Positions 7,913 through 17,675 are shown, counted from the first letter of the stretch. The stretch: DNA of 64,000 nucleotides from JAYSYM01 sp964543475 (GCA_964543475.1 CAZIYJ010000006.1:1-64000); one strand, 5' to 3'. Notes: generated by a model from the letters alone, not told the origin. Numbers and translations: made by a program.

Positions 7913-9436
7913 ATGAGGAAACAAACAGATTCAATCAAATTTAGTTATCTCGATAAATGTAAAACTGGAGTGCCTGGTCTCGACGATGTTTTGAGAGGCG
8001 GCCTGCCACGAAACCAACTTTTCTTACTACAAGGTGAGCCAGGAACGGGTAAGACATCTTTGTCGCTTCAGTTTCTAATGGAAGGCGCTCGCTCGGGCGA
8101 AAAGACTCTCTACATAACTTTTTCTGAGACCAAGACTGAACTCGAAGCAGTCGCGGAATCGCACGGCTGGGATTTAGAGAAGATTTCGATTCTTGAGCTA
8201 TCAGCTATCACGCAGCAGATTGGCTCGCTGAACCAGAATACGCTCTTCCATCCTTCAGAAATGGAGCTATCTCGCACAGTAGATTTGCTGCTCAAAAAAA
8301 TTGAAGAGGAGTCTCCAACAAGAATAGTTTTTGATTCAGTCTCTGAGTTAAGACTTCTCGCCGAGACGTCACTTCGCTACCGACGACAAATGTTGGCCTT
8401 TAAAGAATTCTTTATTGGCCGTGGTGCGACTGTTCTTTTCCTAGATGATCTCACGGCCCCTGAGGGCGACATTCAAGTTCAAAGTATTGTGCATGGTGTT
8501 TTACTGCTTGAGAAATTTAGAGCCGCCTACGGAGTTGAACGACGACAGTTCAATATCGTAAAACTTCGAGGTGTAAATTTTAAGGGCGGAACGCACGACT
8601 ATATAATCGAAAAAGGTGGTGTTCGAATTTACCCACGGCTTGTCGCTGCCGATCATGAGGGTACGTTTGAAAGAAAGACTCTGTCGAGCGGAGTTCCATT
8701 TTTAGATAAAGTTTTGGGCGGTGGCCTGGATCGAGGCACAAGTAACTTAATCATTGGACCGGCAGGCTCTGGCAAATCCACCATCGGTTTAAGATTTGCG
8801 ATCAGTGCTTGTGAACGCGGGGAGAGAGTTGGGATTTATACTTTTGAAGAAAGCCTCCCAAACCTCATCGCGCGATCGAAAGAACTCGATTTAGATATTG
8901 AAAAATACGTTAGTGCCGGATTATTGGTTTTAAAGAAAGTCGACCCTGCCGAATTAACTCCCGGACAATTTGCTTCGATTTTGCGCGACTCAACCTTCGA
9001 AGATAAAGTTGAAATGGTAATTATCGACAGTTTAAATGGCTACATTCACGCCATGCCTGAGCAGCAGTTTTTGATGCTTCAGCTTCATGAACTTCTGGCT
9101 TATCTAGGTGCTCGCGGTGTCGTGACGATCATGATTTTAGCTCAGGCTGGGATTATGGGTTCGATGCAGTCTCCTCTCGATCTTACTTATTTAGCGGACT
9201 CAGTTATTGTTACGCGATACTTCGAAGCATTCGGAAGTGTAAAGAAAGCAATTTCAGTTATTAAAAAACGTACGGGTGCCCACGAAGAAACTTTGCGCGA
9301 GCTCAGAATTGGAAAGGGAGGAGTCGTTGTAGGAGATGTCCTCACTCAGTTCTCCGGGATATTCACAGGCGTCCCGCGTTTTACTGGGAATGAAGTAGAT
9401 ATGATGAAGTCAGCAGGTCCTGGGCAGCATGGGTGA
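7913..9436 (+). CDS. KaiC-like double-domain RecA-fold ATPase
   Basis: A 507-residue protein with two tandem KaiC domains. Walker A motifs are GEPGTGKTS (about residue 42) and GPAGSGKST (about residue 282), with Walker B strands RIVFDSVSE and MVIIDSLNG. The second domain keeps the catalytic glutamate pair (TFEES) while the first has FSET, replacing one of the pair. No kaiA or kaiB is nearby; instead the gene overlaps a hybrid histidine kinase by 8 nt. That pairing is known for non-cyanobacterial KaiC homologues, which probably act as signalling ATPases rather than clocks. The start is ATG 7913. Confidence 0.85.
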   Translation: MRKQTDSIKFSYLDKCKTGVPGLDDVLRGGLPRNQLFLLQGEPGTGKTSLSLQFLMEGARSGEKTLYITFSETKTELEAVAESHGWDLEKISILELSAITQQIGSLNQNTLFHPSEMELSRTVDLLLKKIEEESPTRIVFDSVSELRLLAETSLRYRRQMLAFKEFFIGRGATVLFLDDLTAPEGDIQVQSIVHGVLLLEKFRAAYGVERRQFNIVKLRGVNFKGGTHDYIIEKGGVRIYPRLVAADHEGTFERKTLSSGVPFLDKVLGGGLDRGTSNLIIGPAGSGKSTIGLRFAISACERGERVGIYTFEESLPNLIARSKELDLDIEKYVSAGLLVLKKVDPAELTPGQFASILRDSTFEDKVEMVIIDSLNGYIHAMPEQQFLMLQLHELLAYLGARGVVTIMILAQAGIMGSMQSPLDLTYLADSVIVTRYFEAFGSVKKAISVIKKRTGAHEETLRELRIGKGGVVVGDVLTQFSGIFTGVPRFTGNEVDMMKSAGPGQHG

Positions 9437-10976
9437 GTCGAATATTGTATTAGTCTACGCTCCAAGTTTTTCTGATTCAAAGGTGGCTGTAGACGTACTA
9501 ACTGAATCCAGAATTAGCGCTGCTCCTTGCGGATCGTTAAGTTCTCTCGTCGACAATATTGCCCATGGCTGTGGGGCGGTGATGATCGCCGAAGAGGGCC
9601 TTGAGAGAGATCAACTTATCTACCTTCAGGCTGCGCTAGAGGGTCAGGAAACATGGTCTGATTTGCCAGTTATTGTTTTGGGTGGTGCGAATACAAAGCC
9701 ATCAATCGAAGCATTTGCAAAAAGTGGAAACATATCGATTCTTGAGCGCCCTTTTTCAAAACTTACATTGGTGCGAGCTGTGCAAGTGGCTCTTCGGGCG
9801 CGTGCTAAACAGTATGAAGTGCGAAAACTTTTAATTGAACAACAAGATGCAACTAAAAAACGAGACGAGTTTTTCGCAACTCTTTCGCACGAGTTAAGAA
9901 CTCCCTTGAATGTAATTCTTGGCTGGCTTGAGATTTTACGGGCCGGAAAGCTAAACGAGAGTTCACGGCTTGATGCGCTAGAGATTCTTGATCGAAATGC
10001 GCGTATGCAAAAAGGGTTAATTGATGACCTTTTAGATATCTCGCGGATAGTGACAGGAAAAATGTTTTTTGAGGCCACACCGATTGATATTGGCGGGCTC
10101 TTGCGTTCAATCACAGCGTCGTACATTCCGAGAGCGATCGAAAAGAAAATTGATCTTCTGCTGAGTATTCCTAACGGAATCTATATGGTCGAGGGCGATG
10201 AACAAAGACTAGCGCAGGTTGTAGCAAACTTGCTGACCAATGCGATTAAGTTTACGCCTAATGGAGGCCGAGTCGAAGTTAAGTTTGAGCCTTTGAGAGA
10301 CGTTTATAAGATTTCGGTCTCCGATAATGGTCAAGGTGTCGACCCAGCATTTTTGCCTTATATCTTTGATCGTCTAAAACAAGAGGACATGAGTACGACG
10401 CGTGCCCATGGTGGCCTTGGACTCGGGCTTGCGATTGCTTCTCACATTGTTGAAGAACATAGTGGAAAAATTGAAGCAAGTAGCGACGGCCGAGGAAAAG
10501 GGACTACTTTTAAAGTGATTCTACCAATACTTGCAACAATGAGTGCGCCTTCGTCAAAAGTCGAAAGCTTTACCGAGGAGATAAAAACTTTACGCGGAGT
10601 TCGGGTTTTAGTTGTCGATGACTCGCCTGACATACTTCAGTTGATTAGTGTTTGGCTCAAGAAGGCAGAGGTCGATGTGAAGCTCGTTAGCTCAGCCGAT
10701 GAGGTGCTTGCCTCAATCGCTAAATTTAAGCCTCATGTTTTATTAAGCGATATTGGTATGCCGGAAGTCGATGGGTACCAGCTCATTTCGAAAATTAGAA
10801 AGCTATCCAAAGAAGAGGGTGGGAACGTGCCAGCTGTAGCTCTGACTGCCTATGCTAGAGATGAAGAAAGAGCGCGAGCCTTAAATGCTGGCTTTCAAAT
10901 GCACATTTCAAAACCAATCTCGAGCAGTCAACTCATCAATGCTGTCGCCAAACTAGTTCGGAAGCCCAGCGCTTGA
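9429..10976 (+). CDS. Hybrid sensor histidine kinase, cytoplasmic, KaiC-linked
   Basis: A 515-residue kinase without membrane segments. Residues 1-120 form a degenerate receiver-like domain; a HisKA domain has the phosphoacceptor in FFATLSHELRTPLN (about residue 155); a HATPase_c domain follows with NLLTNAIKFTP and GLGLGLAI; the C-terminal receiver (about 390-510) has DD, the phosphorylatable Asp in LLSDIGMPEVDGYQ, and the conserved Lys in SKP. Overlap with the KaiC-like gene suggests that KaiC ATPase state feeds this kinase. The 3' end overlaps the convergent kinase gene by 24 bp. Confidence 0.88.
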   Translation: MGESNIVLVYAPSFSDSKVAVDVLTESRISAAPCGSLSSLVDNIAHGCGAVMIAEEGLERDQLIYLQAALEGQETWSDLPVIVLGGANTKPSIEAFAKSGNISILERPFSKLTLVRAVQVALRARAKQYEVRKLLIEQQDATKKRDEFFATLSHELRTPLNVILGWLEILRAGKLNESSRLDALEILDRNARMQKGLIDDLLDISRIVTGKMFFEATPIDIGGLLRSITASYIPRAIEKKIDLLLSIPNGIYMVEGDEQRLAQVVANLLTNAIKFTPNGGRVEVKFEPLRDVYKISVSDNGQGVDPAFLPYIFDRLKQEDMSTTRAHGGLGLGLAIASHIVEEHSGKIEASSDGRGKGTTFKVILPILATMSAPSSKVESFTEEIKTLRGVRVLVVDDSPDILQLISVWLKKAEVDVKLVSSADEVLASIAKFKPHVLLSDIGMPEVDGYQLISKIRKLSKEEGGNVPAVALTAYARDEERARALNAGFQMHISKPISSSQLINAVAKLVRKPSA

Positions 10977-12131
10977 TTTGGGTTGTTTCAGGGGTAGATT
11001 TACAATGAAGGTGCTGCCCTTACCCATCGATGACTCAACAGTTAATGTTCCATGGTGAGCTTCAACTAACATTTTAGAAATATGAAGCCCAAGTCCAAGA
11101 CCAGTACGATCTGTTGTTCGAATCTGAGCAAACTTTTCGAAAATCCTGCCCTTCATATTATCTGGAATTCCGACACCCGTATCGCAAACCGAGATTGTAA
11201 CTGAATGCTGATCGTAGACAGTCTTAACAACGATCTTACCTTGTTCGGGAGTAAACTTAAGAGCGTTGTTGATAAGATTTGAAATAATTTGAGTGATGCG
11301 GTCGGGGTCGCATTCGACTGCGCAGCTGACATCAGTTGGAATTGCTCTCAAGAGGACGCTCTTTGCAGCGGCTGCTTGCAGAAAACTCCCCATAGCTTCC
11401 TGTATGATTGGTCCAATGTTAGATGGGCGAACCTTTACCACTAACTTTCCCTCAACGACTCTCTCCATGTCTAAGATGTCGGTAATCATTCGAAGTGAAG
11501 CATCTGCATTCCTTTTCACTAGCTCTAGCCACTGCCTAGTATCTGGTTCGATTTTGCGCTCATCAATTTCTTCTAAAAGCATTTCCATGCAAGACGAAAT
11601 CGCTCCGATAGGATTGCGAAGATCGTGACTAACGATCGCAAGAAACTCATCGCGAGTGGTGAGGGAATATTTTGTTTTTGAGTGATCCGCAATCTCGGCA
11701 GTGAGACGCTCGGAACTTTCTTCGACCATAGAATCAATGGACGTTCGTTCAGTTGCCAAATTTCTATCGGTTAGCTCTCGCTCTTGTTCAAGATGCTTAG
11801 AGTGAATTGCAGATTTAACTTCGCGCTCACGCACAATTTCAAAGTCGACGCGAGTTCGCTCGTCTTCAATTGCGTGGTCAGATCTTGATCGTTCAGCAAG
11901 GATGAATTTTTTTGCGGTTTCAAGACCGTCAAATTTAACGTCGGTTCGTGTCCGTGCTGCAGACTCTTTAACGTCAGCTTCGTCCCGAGCAGTTTGCACT
12001 TTATTGTCAGCTTTTCGCTCGACTTGTGATCGCGCATCTTTGAGCGACCGATTTGTCTTGTCGCGTTCGGCGCCTAAACTGTTATCGGTGTCTTTTCGTT
12101 CTTTTGAAAATGTCTTCGCTGTAGTCTTCAT
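10953..12131 (-). CDS. Soluble histidine kinase with long hendecad coiled coil
   Basis: Residues 1 to about 165 are almost wholly charged helix with an 11-residue repeat (for example ERSRSDHAIED, ERTRVDFEIVR, ERELTDRNLAT), predicting a long rod rather than a membrane sensor. HisKA follows (FLAIVSHDLRNPIG), then HATPase_c (NLINNALKFTP, GLGLGLHI); there is no receiver domain. I chose ATG 12131 (392 residues) because GGAG sits 6 nt upstream; in-frame extension to 12194 lacks a ribosome site. It converges on the KaiC-linked kinase, with which it may work. Confidence 0.8.
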   Translation of the reverse strand: MKTTAKTFSKERKDTDNSLGAERDKTNRSLKDARSQVERKADNKVQTARDEADVKESAARTRTDVKFDGLETAKKFILAERSRSDHAIEDERTRVDFEIVREREVKSAIHSKHLEQERELTDRNLATERTSIDSMVEESSERLTAEIADHSKTKYSLTTRDEFLAIVSHDLRNPIGAISSCMEMLLEEIDERKIEPDTRQWLELVKRNADASLRMITDILDMERVVEGKLVVKVRPSNIGPIIQEAMGSFLQAAAAKSVLLRAIPTDVSCAVECDPDRITQIISNLINNALKFTPEQGKIVVKTVYDQHSVTISVCDTGVGIPDNMKGRIFEKFAQIRTTDRTGLGLGLHISKMLVEAHHGTLTVESSMGKGSTFIVNLPLKQPKSSAGLPN

Positions 12132-12234
12132 GGTGGTCTCCATGAGAGTCACAGTAGCACGCTTGTAGTGAGACAATATGAATGCTTCGGCCAAGGGTAG
12201 GCGTGTAGGCCACTTCAGAACTTTTGTGGGCCAG

Positions 12235-13593
12235 TTAAGCCAAGTCAGCAGCCATCGATTTGAGTCGTCGCAACTGGCCTCGCTGATACGAGCCGAAGCG
12301 TCCTTCGAACAGAGTGCGAATTAACGGATCTTCGAGCACATTCATGTCGTAAAGATCAGATTCGACCCGATCAGAAAATATGAAATCATTCACTCTCACA
12401 TACATCGAGGTAAGAGTTTCGCCTCGTTCAAGTGCTGCATAAAGTTTCGAAAGCGGAACTTCGGTGAGCCATTCCACTTCTGTCGTCATTGGGTGCGCCA
12501 CTGATTCCACGATTTCAATCGTGCAATTTTCTATTTTATAATGAAACCTTGTTTCGGCACCTTCGTGATCGAAAACCGAAAGTCTCCAGAGTCGGGCTTT
12601 ACTGAAAAATGGCGTTGGCTCAAGTTTCTGAAAGCGATTTAATAGTTCGCGCTTGCAAAAAGATATCGATCTTTCTCTTTCATGTGGGCTAAGCGGGGGG
12701 AAATGCTTTGCAATATCTGTAGTTAGCGGCGCAATCATTTCTGGTCTATAGGTATAATCGACATTTTGATCGCCAGAGGGTCGCACCCAGCTAAGTGACT
12801 CTGCTACTTCGAAAGTATTTTGATCGAGAACGATTGAAGTTCCCGGATTCATACGAATCACTTGGCAGCTCGGAAGCTTTGCCGCTATCTCCTCTTCGAA
12901 ATGCCGATATGTAATCGGGAAGAGCGAGTTGTTATACCAAGACCATGGTTCTTGAACAAACTGGCAAGCGCTCGGTACGATGAAGCGGGGGCTTAGAGCT
13001 TTTAGCTCATCGAACCATTCAGCAGGAAGAGACACTTCAGATTGGTGATTCCGTGAAGGCGTGAGTACCGCAGTTTCTCGCATCGTTTGGAAAGGCCAAA
13101 GTACTAGATCCCAGGGTCCATCTGATTTTAAAGCTTCTAAAGAGTCGGAGTCTAAAACTGAGTCGACGACGTTTAATATTTTCAAGCCACCGACTTTTAT
13201 TTGAAACATCGAATCGACATCTTCATCGAGCGGCTGTTTCGAAATTACTTCGAAGTTGCGGATCTGAACGGTCTCTTCAAATTTGAGCTGGTAAACGTTT
13301 TTAAAGCCAAGCTCGCGAACCATTTCAAAAAGTTCGTCATATATACAATGGATGTAAATCGGAGTCGAGCGATCGAAAAGCTTAAGGCTTTCGAATGAGC
13401 AGTGGTCATCATGAAAGTGCGAAACAAAAATCGCAGTGAAAGTGAGCTCAGTAATTTTCTCTACGTCAAAGCTTACAGAAGGGAAAGCGTAACAGTTGCC
13501 GCTAAACGGATTCTCAAAAATCGGATCAAAGACTATTTTGGTATCGTCTTGTTCGAAAATATAGCCAGCGTGCAAGATACGCGAAATCTTCAA
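12235..13593 (-). CDS. Metallo-beta-lactamase-fold hydrolase
   Basis: A 452-residue protein. The first 230 residues have the UlaG-like metallo-beta-lactamase fold: a short N-terminal strand pair, FDPIFENPF, and the zinc motif HFHDDH (about residue 60). The remaining half has no family I recognise. The likely start is TTG 13593, one base after the ABC-F stop, so it belongs to an operon with that gene and the Cache kinase. Substrate unknown. Confidence 0.75.
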   Translation of the reverse strand: MKISRILHAGYIFEQDDTKIVFDPIFENPFSGNCYAFPSVSFDVEKITELTFTAIFVSHFHDDHCSFESLKLFDRSTPIYIHCIYDELFEMVRELGFKNVYQLKFEETVQIRNFEVISKQPLDEDVDSMFQIKVGGLKILNVVDSVLDSDSLEALKSDGPWDLVLWPFQTMRETAVLTPSRNHQSEVSLPAEWFDELKALSPRFIVPSACQFVQEPWSWYNNSLFPITYRHFEEEIAAKLPSCQVIRMNPGTSIVLDQNTFEVAESLSWVRPSGDQNVDYTYRPEMIAPLTTDIAKHFPPLSPHERERSISFCKRELLNRFQKLEPTPFFSKARLWRLSVFDHEGAETRFHYKIENCTIEIVESVAHPMTTEVEWLTEVPLSKLYAALERGETLTSMYVRVNDFIFSDRVESDLYDMNVLEDPLIRTLFEGRFGSYQRGQLRRLKSMAADLA

Positions 13594-13594
13594 G

Positions 13595-15190
13595 CTACTT
13601 TGCTTTCATCGCGAGGTATTCGTCATAGCTCATCTCGCGGTCGTCTTTAATAGTGACATCAATTTCGATGATGCGATTGGCAGACGTTTGAATGAACTCA
13701 TGATCATGCGTCGAGAAGATCACTGATCCTTTGAATCGCACAATACCTTCATTCACCGCCGAAATGCTTTCGAGATCTAAATGGTTTGTTGGGCCATCAA
13801 TCAAAAGCACGTTCGCACCAGAAAGCATCATCTTTGCGAGCATGCATCGAACTTTTTCTCCGCCCGATAGCACGCTTGGCTTTTTTAAAGCTTCATCACG
13901 GCTAAATAGCATTTTACCTAAGAAGCCTCGAACAAATGATTCATCTTTTTCTTCAGAATATTGTCTTAGCCAATCAACTAAAGTTTCGCAGCCATGGGCA
14001 GTATCAAAGTACTTACTGTTGTCAGTAGGGAAGTAAGAGCGAATTGTGGTGATGCCCCAAGTGATTGTTCCAGAGTCAGGTTCAAGTTCGCCAGCCAAGA
14101 TATCGAGAAGCACAGTCTTTGCGATGTCACTTCGTCCGATCAAAACCGCTTTCTGTCCTTTTTTGAGAGTGAAGCTTACGTTCTTTAAAATTTGCTCGCC
14201 GTTGATGGTTTTAGAAATTCGATCAACAGTGAGAATGTCACTTCCAGCTTCGCGTTTAGGATCAAAACCTACGAACGGACTCTTGCGCGACGAGACGGGC
14301 ATATCGGCTAAGTCTAATTTCTCAAGGATTTTTCTTCGCGAAGAGGCTTGTGCAGATTTAGAAGCGTTAGCGCTAAAACGTCGAATGAACTCTTTTAGGT
14401 CCTCTGCTTTGTCTGCATTCTTTTTTAGTTGATCGCTTTGCAGGCGCTGATTGAGCTCGCTAGCTTGCTTCCAGAAATCGTAGTTTCCTGAATAGACTTT
14501 TACCTTTCCGAAATCAATATCGGCGATGTGCGTGCAAACTTTGTTTAAAAAATGCCGGTCATGCGAAACCACGATGACGGTGTTTTGAAAATTAGCGAGA
14601 AACTCTTCCAGCCATTGAATCGCATAGATATCTAAATGGTTGGTCGGTTCATCAAGTAAAAGAATATCAGGTTTGCCAAAGAGTGCCTGGGCTAAAAGGA
14701 CTTTCACTTTTTCAGCTGGATCGAGGTCTTTTACGAGCTTTGTGTGAATTGAGCTAGGGATTCCGAGCCCTTCGAGCATAGAACCAGCTTCGGCCTCTGC
14801 CTCGTAGCCATTGAGTTCAGCAAATTCACCTTCAAGTTCAGATGCTCGGTCGCCATCTTTTTCAGAAAAGTCCGGCTTCGCATAAAGAGCATCTTTCTCT
14901 TCAATAATTTGAAAAAGTCTTTGGTTGCCCATCATCACAGTTTTTAAAACTTCGCATTCGTCGAACTGATAGTGATTCTGTTTTAAAATTGAAAGTCGAA
15001 GATCTGAACCAATATGGATTTCGCCAGTGTTGGGCTCGATCTCTTTTGAGAGAACCTTTAAGAAAGTAGATTTACCTGCACCATTAGCGCCGATGAGGCC
15101 ATAGCAATTGCCAGGAGTGAACTTAACATTCACGTCGTCAAATAACTTTTTGCTTCCGTAACGAAGGCTAACATTTGAAGTGCTAATCAT
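13595..15190 (-). CDS. ABC-F family ATPase, YbiT-like, with one degenerate nucleotide site
   Basis: A soluble ribosome-associated-type ABC-F protein of 531 residues with two nucleotide-binding domains and the linker between them. It resembles E. coli YbiT across its length (opening ISTSNVSLRYGSKKLFDDV). Domain 1 has a good Walker A (GANGAGKST) and Walker B (LLLDEPTNHLD) but a degenerate signature, as in YbiT. Domain 2 has a good signature (LSGGEKVR), but its Walker A reads GRSDIAKT and its Walker B LLIDGPTNHLD, so the catalytic Glu is Gly. One composite ATP site is therefore intact and the other probably dead. The start overlaps the kinase stop by ATGA. Confidence 0.88.
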   Translation of the reverse strand: MISTSNVSLRYGSKKLFDDVNVKFTPGNCYGLIGANGAGKSTFLKVLSKEIEPNTGEIHIGSDLRLSILKQNHYQFDECEVLKTVMMGNQRLFQIIEEKDALYAKPDFSEKDGDRASELEGEFAELNGYEAEAEAGSMLEGLGIPSSIHTKLVKDLDPAEKVKVLLAQALFGKPDILLLDEPTNHLDIYAIQWLEEFLANFQNTVIVVSHDRHFLNKVCTHIADIDFGKVKVYSGNYDFWKQASELNQRLQSDQLKKNADKAEDLKEFIRRFSANASKSAQASSRRKILEKLDLADMPVSSRKSPFVGFDPKREAGSDILTVDRISKTINGEQILKNVSFTLKKGQKAVLIGRSDIAKTVLLDILAGELEPDSGTITWGITTIRSYFPTDNSKYFDTAHGCETLVDWLRQYSEEKDESFVRGFLGKMLFSRDEALKKPSVLSGGEKVRCMLAKMMLSGANVLLIDGPTNHLDLESISAVNEGIVRFKGSVIFSTHDHEFIQTSANRIIEIDVTIKDDREMSYDEYLAMKAK

Positions 15191-17379
15191 GGTTGTAGGT
15201 ATTTCTCGACAGTCTCGATAAGGAGTTCACGTTTAATTGGTTTAGTTAAAAAATCAGTGAAGCCAGATTTTAAGGCTTCGGCTCGATGCTCGGCCAATGC
15301 ATGTGCAGTCAGTGCGATGATTGGAACGTTCTGGTTCGTTTCACGAATTGTCTGAGTTGCTTGATATCCATCCATCATCGGCATTTGAATGTCCATGAGA
15401 ATCAAATCAAAACGTTTGGCTTTCACAAGCTCTACGGCCTCAATCCCATTTGCCGCAATCGTAACTTCGATGTTCGACGTCTTTAGATAAGTTTTAATCA
15501 GAGTAACGTTATCGGCAGAGTCTTCGGCTAATAAGATTTTCGCAGAATCTCTTGATGAAGACTGTCTTGCAGAATGCGTACTTCTGTCGATGGAACCTAT
15601 TTGACCTGAGGCTGAATTCGCTAGGAACATGAATTCAAACGTTGAGCCTAGTCCGGGCTCGCTTGTAACAAGCCGAACTTCTCCTCCGAGTGCACGTGCA
15701 AGTTTTCGTGAAAGCGAAAGCCCGAGGCCGGTGCCCCCATACTTTCTTGTGTGACTGCTATCACCTTGAGTAAAGTCTGAGAAAAGTCCGGCCTGTTGCT
15801 CTTGAGTTAAGCCAATTCCGGAATCTGAAACTGTCACTCGCGCAAAATTATCTGGCGAAGCGTGAAGTTTAATTAATATTGTGCCTTTGGGAGTAAATTT
15901 AACTGCATTGCCAACTAGGTTGACCAAAACTTGGCGAATTCGTACTGGATCGGTCTTGATGATGTCGTGAGCTTGCGCATCAAATTCAGTTTTGATTTTG
16001 ATTCCGCGCTCTCGGGCACGAGGCGAGAAATCTTCAACGATTGCCAAAATTAAATCACGAAGCGAGAAATCAATTTTTTCGACCGTTAAGCGACTTGCAT
16101 CAACTTTTGAAATATCTAAAATGTCGTCAATTAATCGAAGAAGCTGTTGGCCATTTCTTTTTATGATTTCCCATACCTTTGGCTTTTCTTCGTCAGGAAT
16201 AAGTCCGCTGGCAACTGAATCTGTCATCCCGATGACGATTCCGAGCGGAGTGCGAAGCTCATGACTCATGTTCGCTAAGAAATCACTCTTCGCTTTTTCT
16301 CGCGATTTGAGCAAGCCTGATGCTGAGAGAAGCGATGAGCGGAGAAGCTCGACTTCGTGAATCCGAGAGGGTGCAAGCGATGGAGTTTCGCCTTTAGCCA
16401 AAGTAGCTGCTGCATCGGCTACTTCTTTTATCGACGTTCGTAGCCACCTTGAAAAATAAACTGTTGTGAATGTCGAAAGCGTAAGTAGCAGTACGGCAAT
16501 TACGCCGAGAGTCCAGAGCGTATTGCGATATTCAGCTTCGAATGTCTCTCGAGGTACGGCAATTGCCACGACCCATTTTGAAAATGGGGCCCTTCTGTAT
16601 GCAGAGTAAGCCTCAACTCCCTCAAGCGTTACTGAATTCGCGAACCCGGAGTCTGTATTAACGAGGGAGTCTCGCAAGGTTTGTGAAGCTTTTTTTCCGA
16701 CAAACTTTTCTGCGTCGAGTGATCGAGCAGCGAGAGTTCCGAAACGATCAACGATCGCTCTTGTCCACTCATTGGGAGTCGATTGGAATCGGCTAATGAG
16801 CTCTTGAAAATGTTGTGTCGCAATTGCTGCTGTCAGAACGTATATCACTTCCCCTTGGTCGTTAAAGATGGGGACACGAATTCCAAATCCATAGTTTGCA
16901 TTGATTTTTTCAATAGATGGGACAGCGATGACAGGGCCGACTAACGGTTCGCGAGTTTTGATAGCTTCGAGAAGGCTCGCTACTTCCGCAGTTGCTAAAC
17001 TTTTTTCGGTGTAGGAATGAAGACCAGAAAGGATTCGCTCGGCTTTCGCAGAATGGAGTATGATATTGCTCCAAGACGGCTGTGTTTTTAAAGTTCGTGT
17101 GACGACGTCATGAAAAACTTTATAATTCTTACTTCTAAGAGATTGGGAGTTCCCTAAAGTTTTCAGGGCGCGCACTGAACCCATGATTTCTTGATCAACT
17201 GCGAACGCTAATTCATCAGCGGCTTTAGCAAGGTAGCGGCGGCTCATCTCTCGCTCATTTTCGAGCAAGCGATCGACGACAAATCCGCAAAAAATTAAAA
17301 CCGGAACAATTGCCAAAAGCACGATACCTATCAGGTACGCATTTAAGCTAAAATTTCGAAAGGATTTTGCGATCGCCAT
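15187..17379 (-). CDS. Membrane-bound Cache-domain hybrid histidine kinase
   Basis: A 730-residue kinase. A transmembrane helix at about 13-35 and another near 290-310 bracket a roughly 250-residue periplasmic dCache sensor. A short linker leads to HisKA (FLANMSHELRTPLG), HATPase_c (NLVGNAVKFTP, GTGLGLSLSRKLA) and a C-terminal receiver with Asp in LILMDIQMPMMDGYQ. It is the first gene of an operon with the ABC-F and metallo-beta-lactamase-fold genes. I see no separate response regulator or output domain. The Cache fold usually binds small metabolites; the ligand cannot be read from sequence. Confidence 0.88.
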   Translation of the reverse strand: MAIAKSFRNFSLNAYLIGIVLLAIVPVLIFCGFVVDRLLENEREMSRRYLAKAADELAFAVDQEIMGSVRALKTLGNSQSLRSKNYKVFHDVVTRTLKTQPSWSNIILHSAKAERILSGLHSYTEKSLATAEVASLLEAIKTREPLVGPVIAVPSIEKINANYGFGIRVPIFNDQGEVIYVLTAAIATQHFQELISRFQSTPNEWTRAIVDRFGTLAARSLDAEKFVGKKASQTLRDSLVNTDSGFANSVTLEGVEAYSAYRRAPFSKWVVAIAVPRETFEAEYRNTLWTLGVIAVLLLTLSTFTTVYFSRWLRTSIKEVADAAATLAKGETPSLAPSRIHEVELLRSSLLSASGLLKSREKAKSDFLANMSHELRTPLGIVIGMTDSVASGLIPDEEKPKVWEIIKRNGQQLLRLIDDILDISKVDASRLTVEKIDFSLRDLILAIVEDFSPRARERGIKIKTEFDAQAHDIIKTDPVRIRQVLVNLVGNAVKFTPKGTILIKLHASPDNFARVTVSDSGIGLTQEQQAGLFSDFTQGDSSHTRKYGGTGLGLSLSRKLARALGGEVRLVTSEPGLGSTFEFMFLANSASGQIGSIDRSTHSARQSSSRDSAKILLAEDSADNVTLIKTYLKTSNIEVTIAANGIEAVELVKAKRFDLILMDIQMPMMDGYQATQTIRETNQNVPIIALTAHALAEHRAEALKSGFTDFLTKPIKRELLIETVEKYLQP

Positions 17380-17462
17380 CGCGAAATTAGTAAGGGAATA
17401 CAGCTAAATTGGCAAAGCTTAAGAGCAAAACTTTTGCGTTCTATAACTTATGCACCTACGAG

Positions 17463-17675
17463 CTAACCCGAGGTTAGCTTTAATCCGCAGTCATGGCAGA
17501 AATGGCTGCGGTCCTTGCGGCGGGCAGCATGCTTGGTGTTATCGCACTGAGGGCGCAGTGTTGAATTCAGGCGTTCGCCGCAAGATGGACAAAAGCTGAC
17601 CGATGCATTCGAACGACCGTGATTCATATTCTGACATCTGACTTTATTCACATGGCTCCCTGGTAGAGACACCAT
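17463..17675 (-). CDS. Small double zinc-ribbon protein
   Basis: A 70-residue basic protein with two Cys clusters: Cys14, then CPSC at 29-32; Cys44, then CHDC at 60-63. Each is a plausible zinc ribbon or knuckle. ATG 17675 is preferred because AGGTG lies 5 nt upstream and the cysteines begin soon after; the frame is open further upstream. No close family is recognised. It may bind nucleic acid or protein. Confidence 0.55.
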   Translation of the reverse strand: MVSLPGSHVNKVRCQNMNHGRSNASVSFCPSCGERLNSTLRPQCDNTKHAARRKDRSHFCHDCGLKLTSG

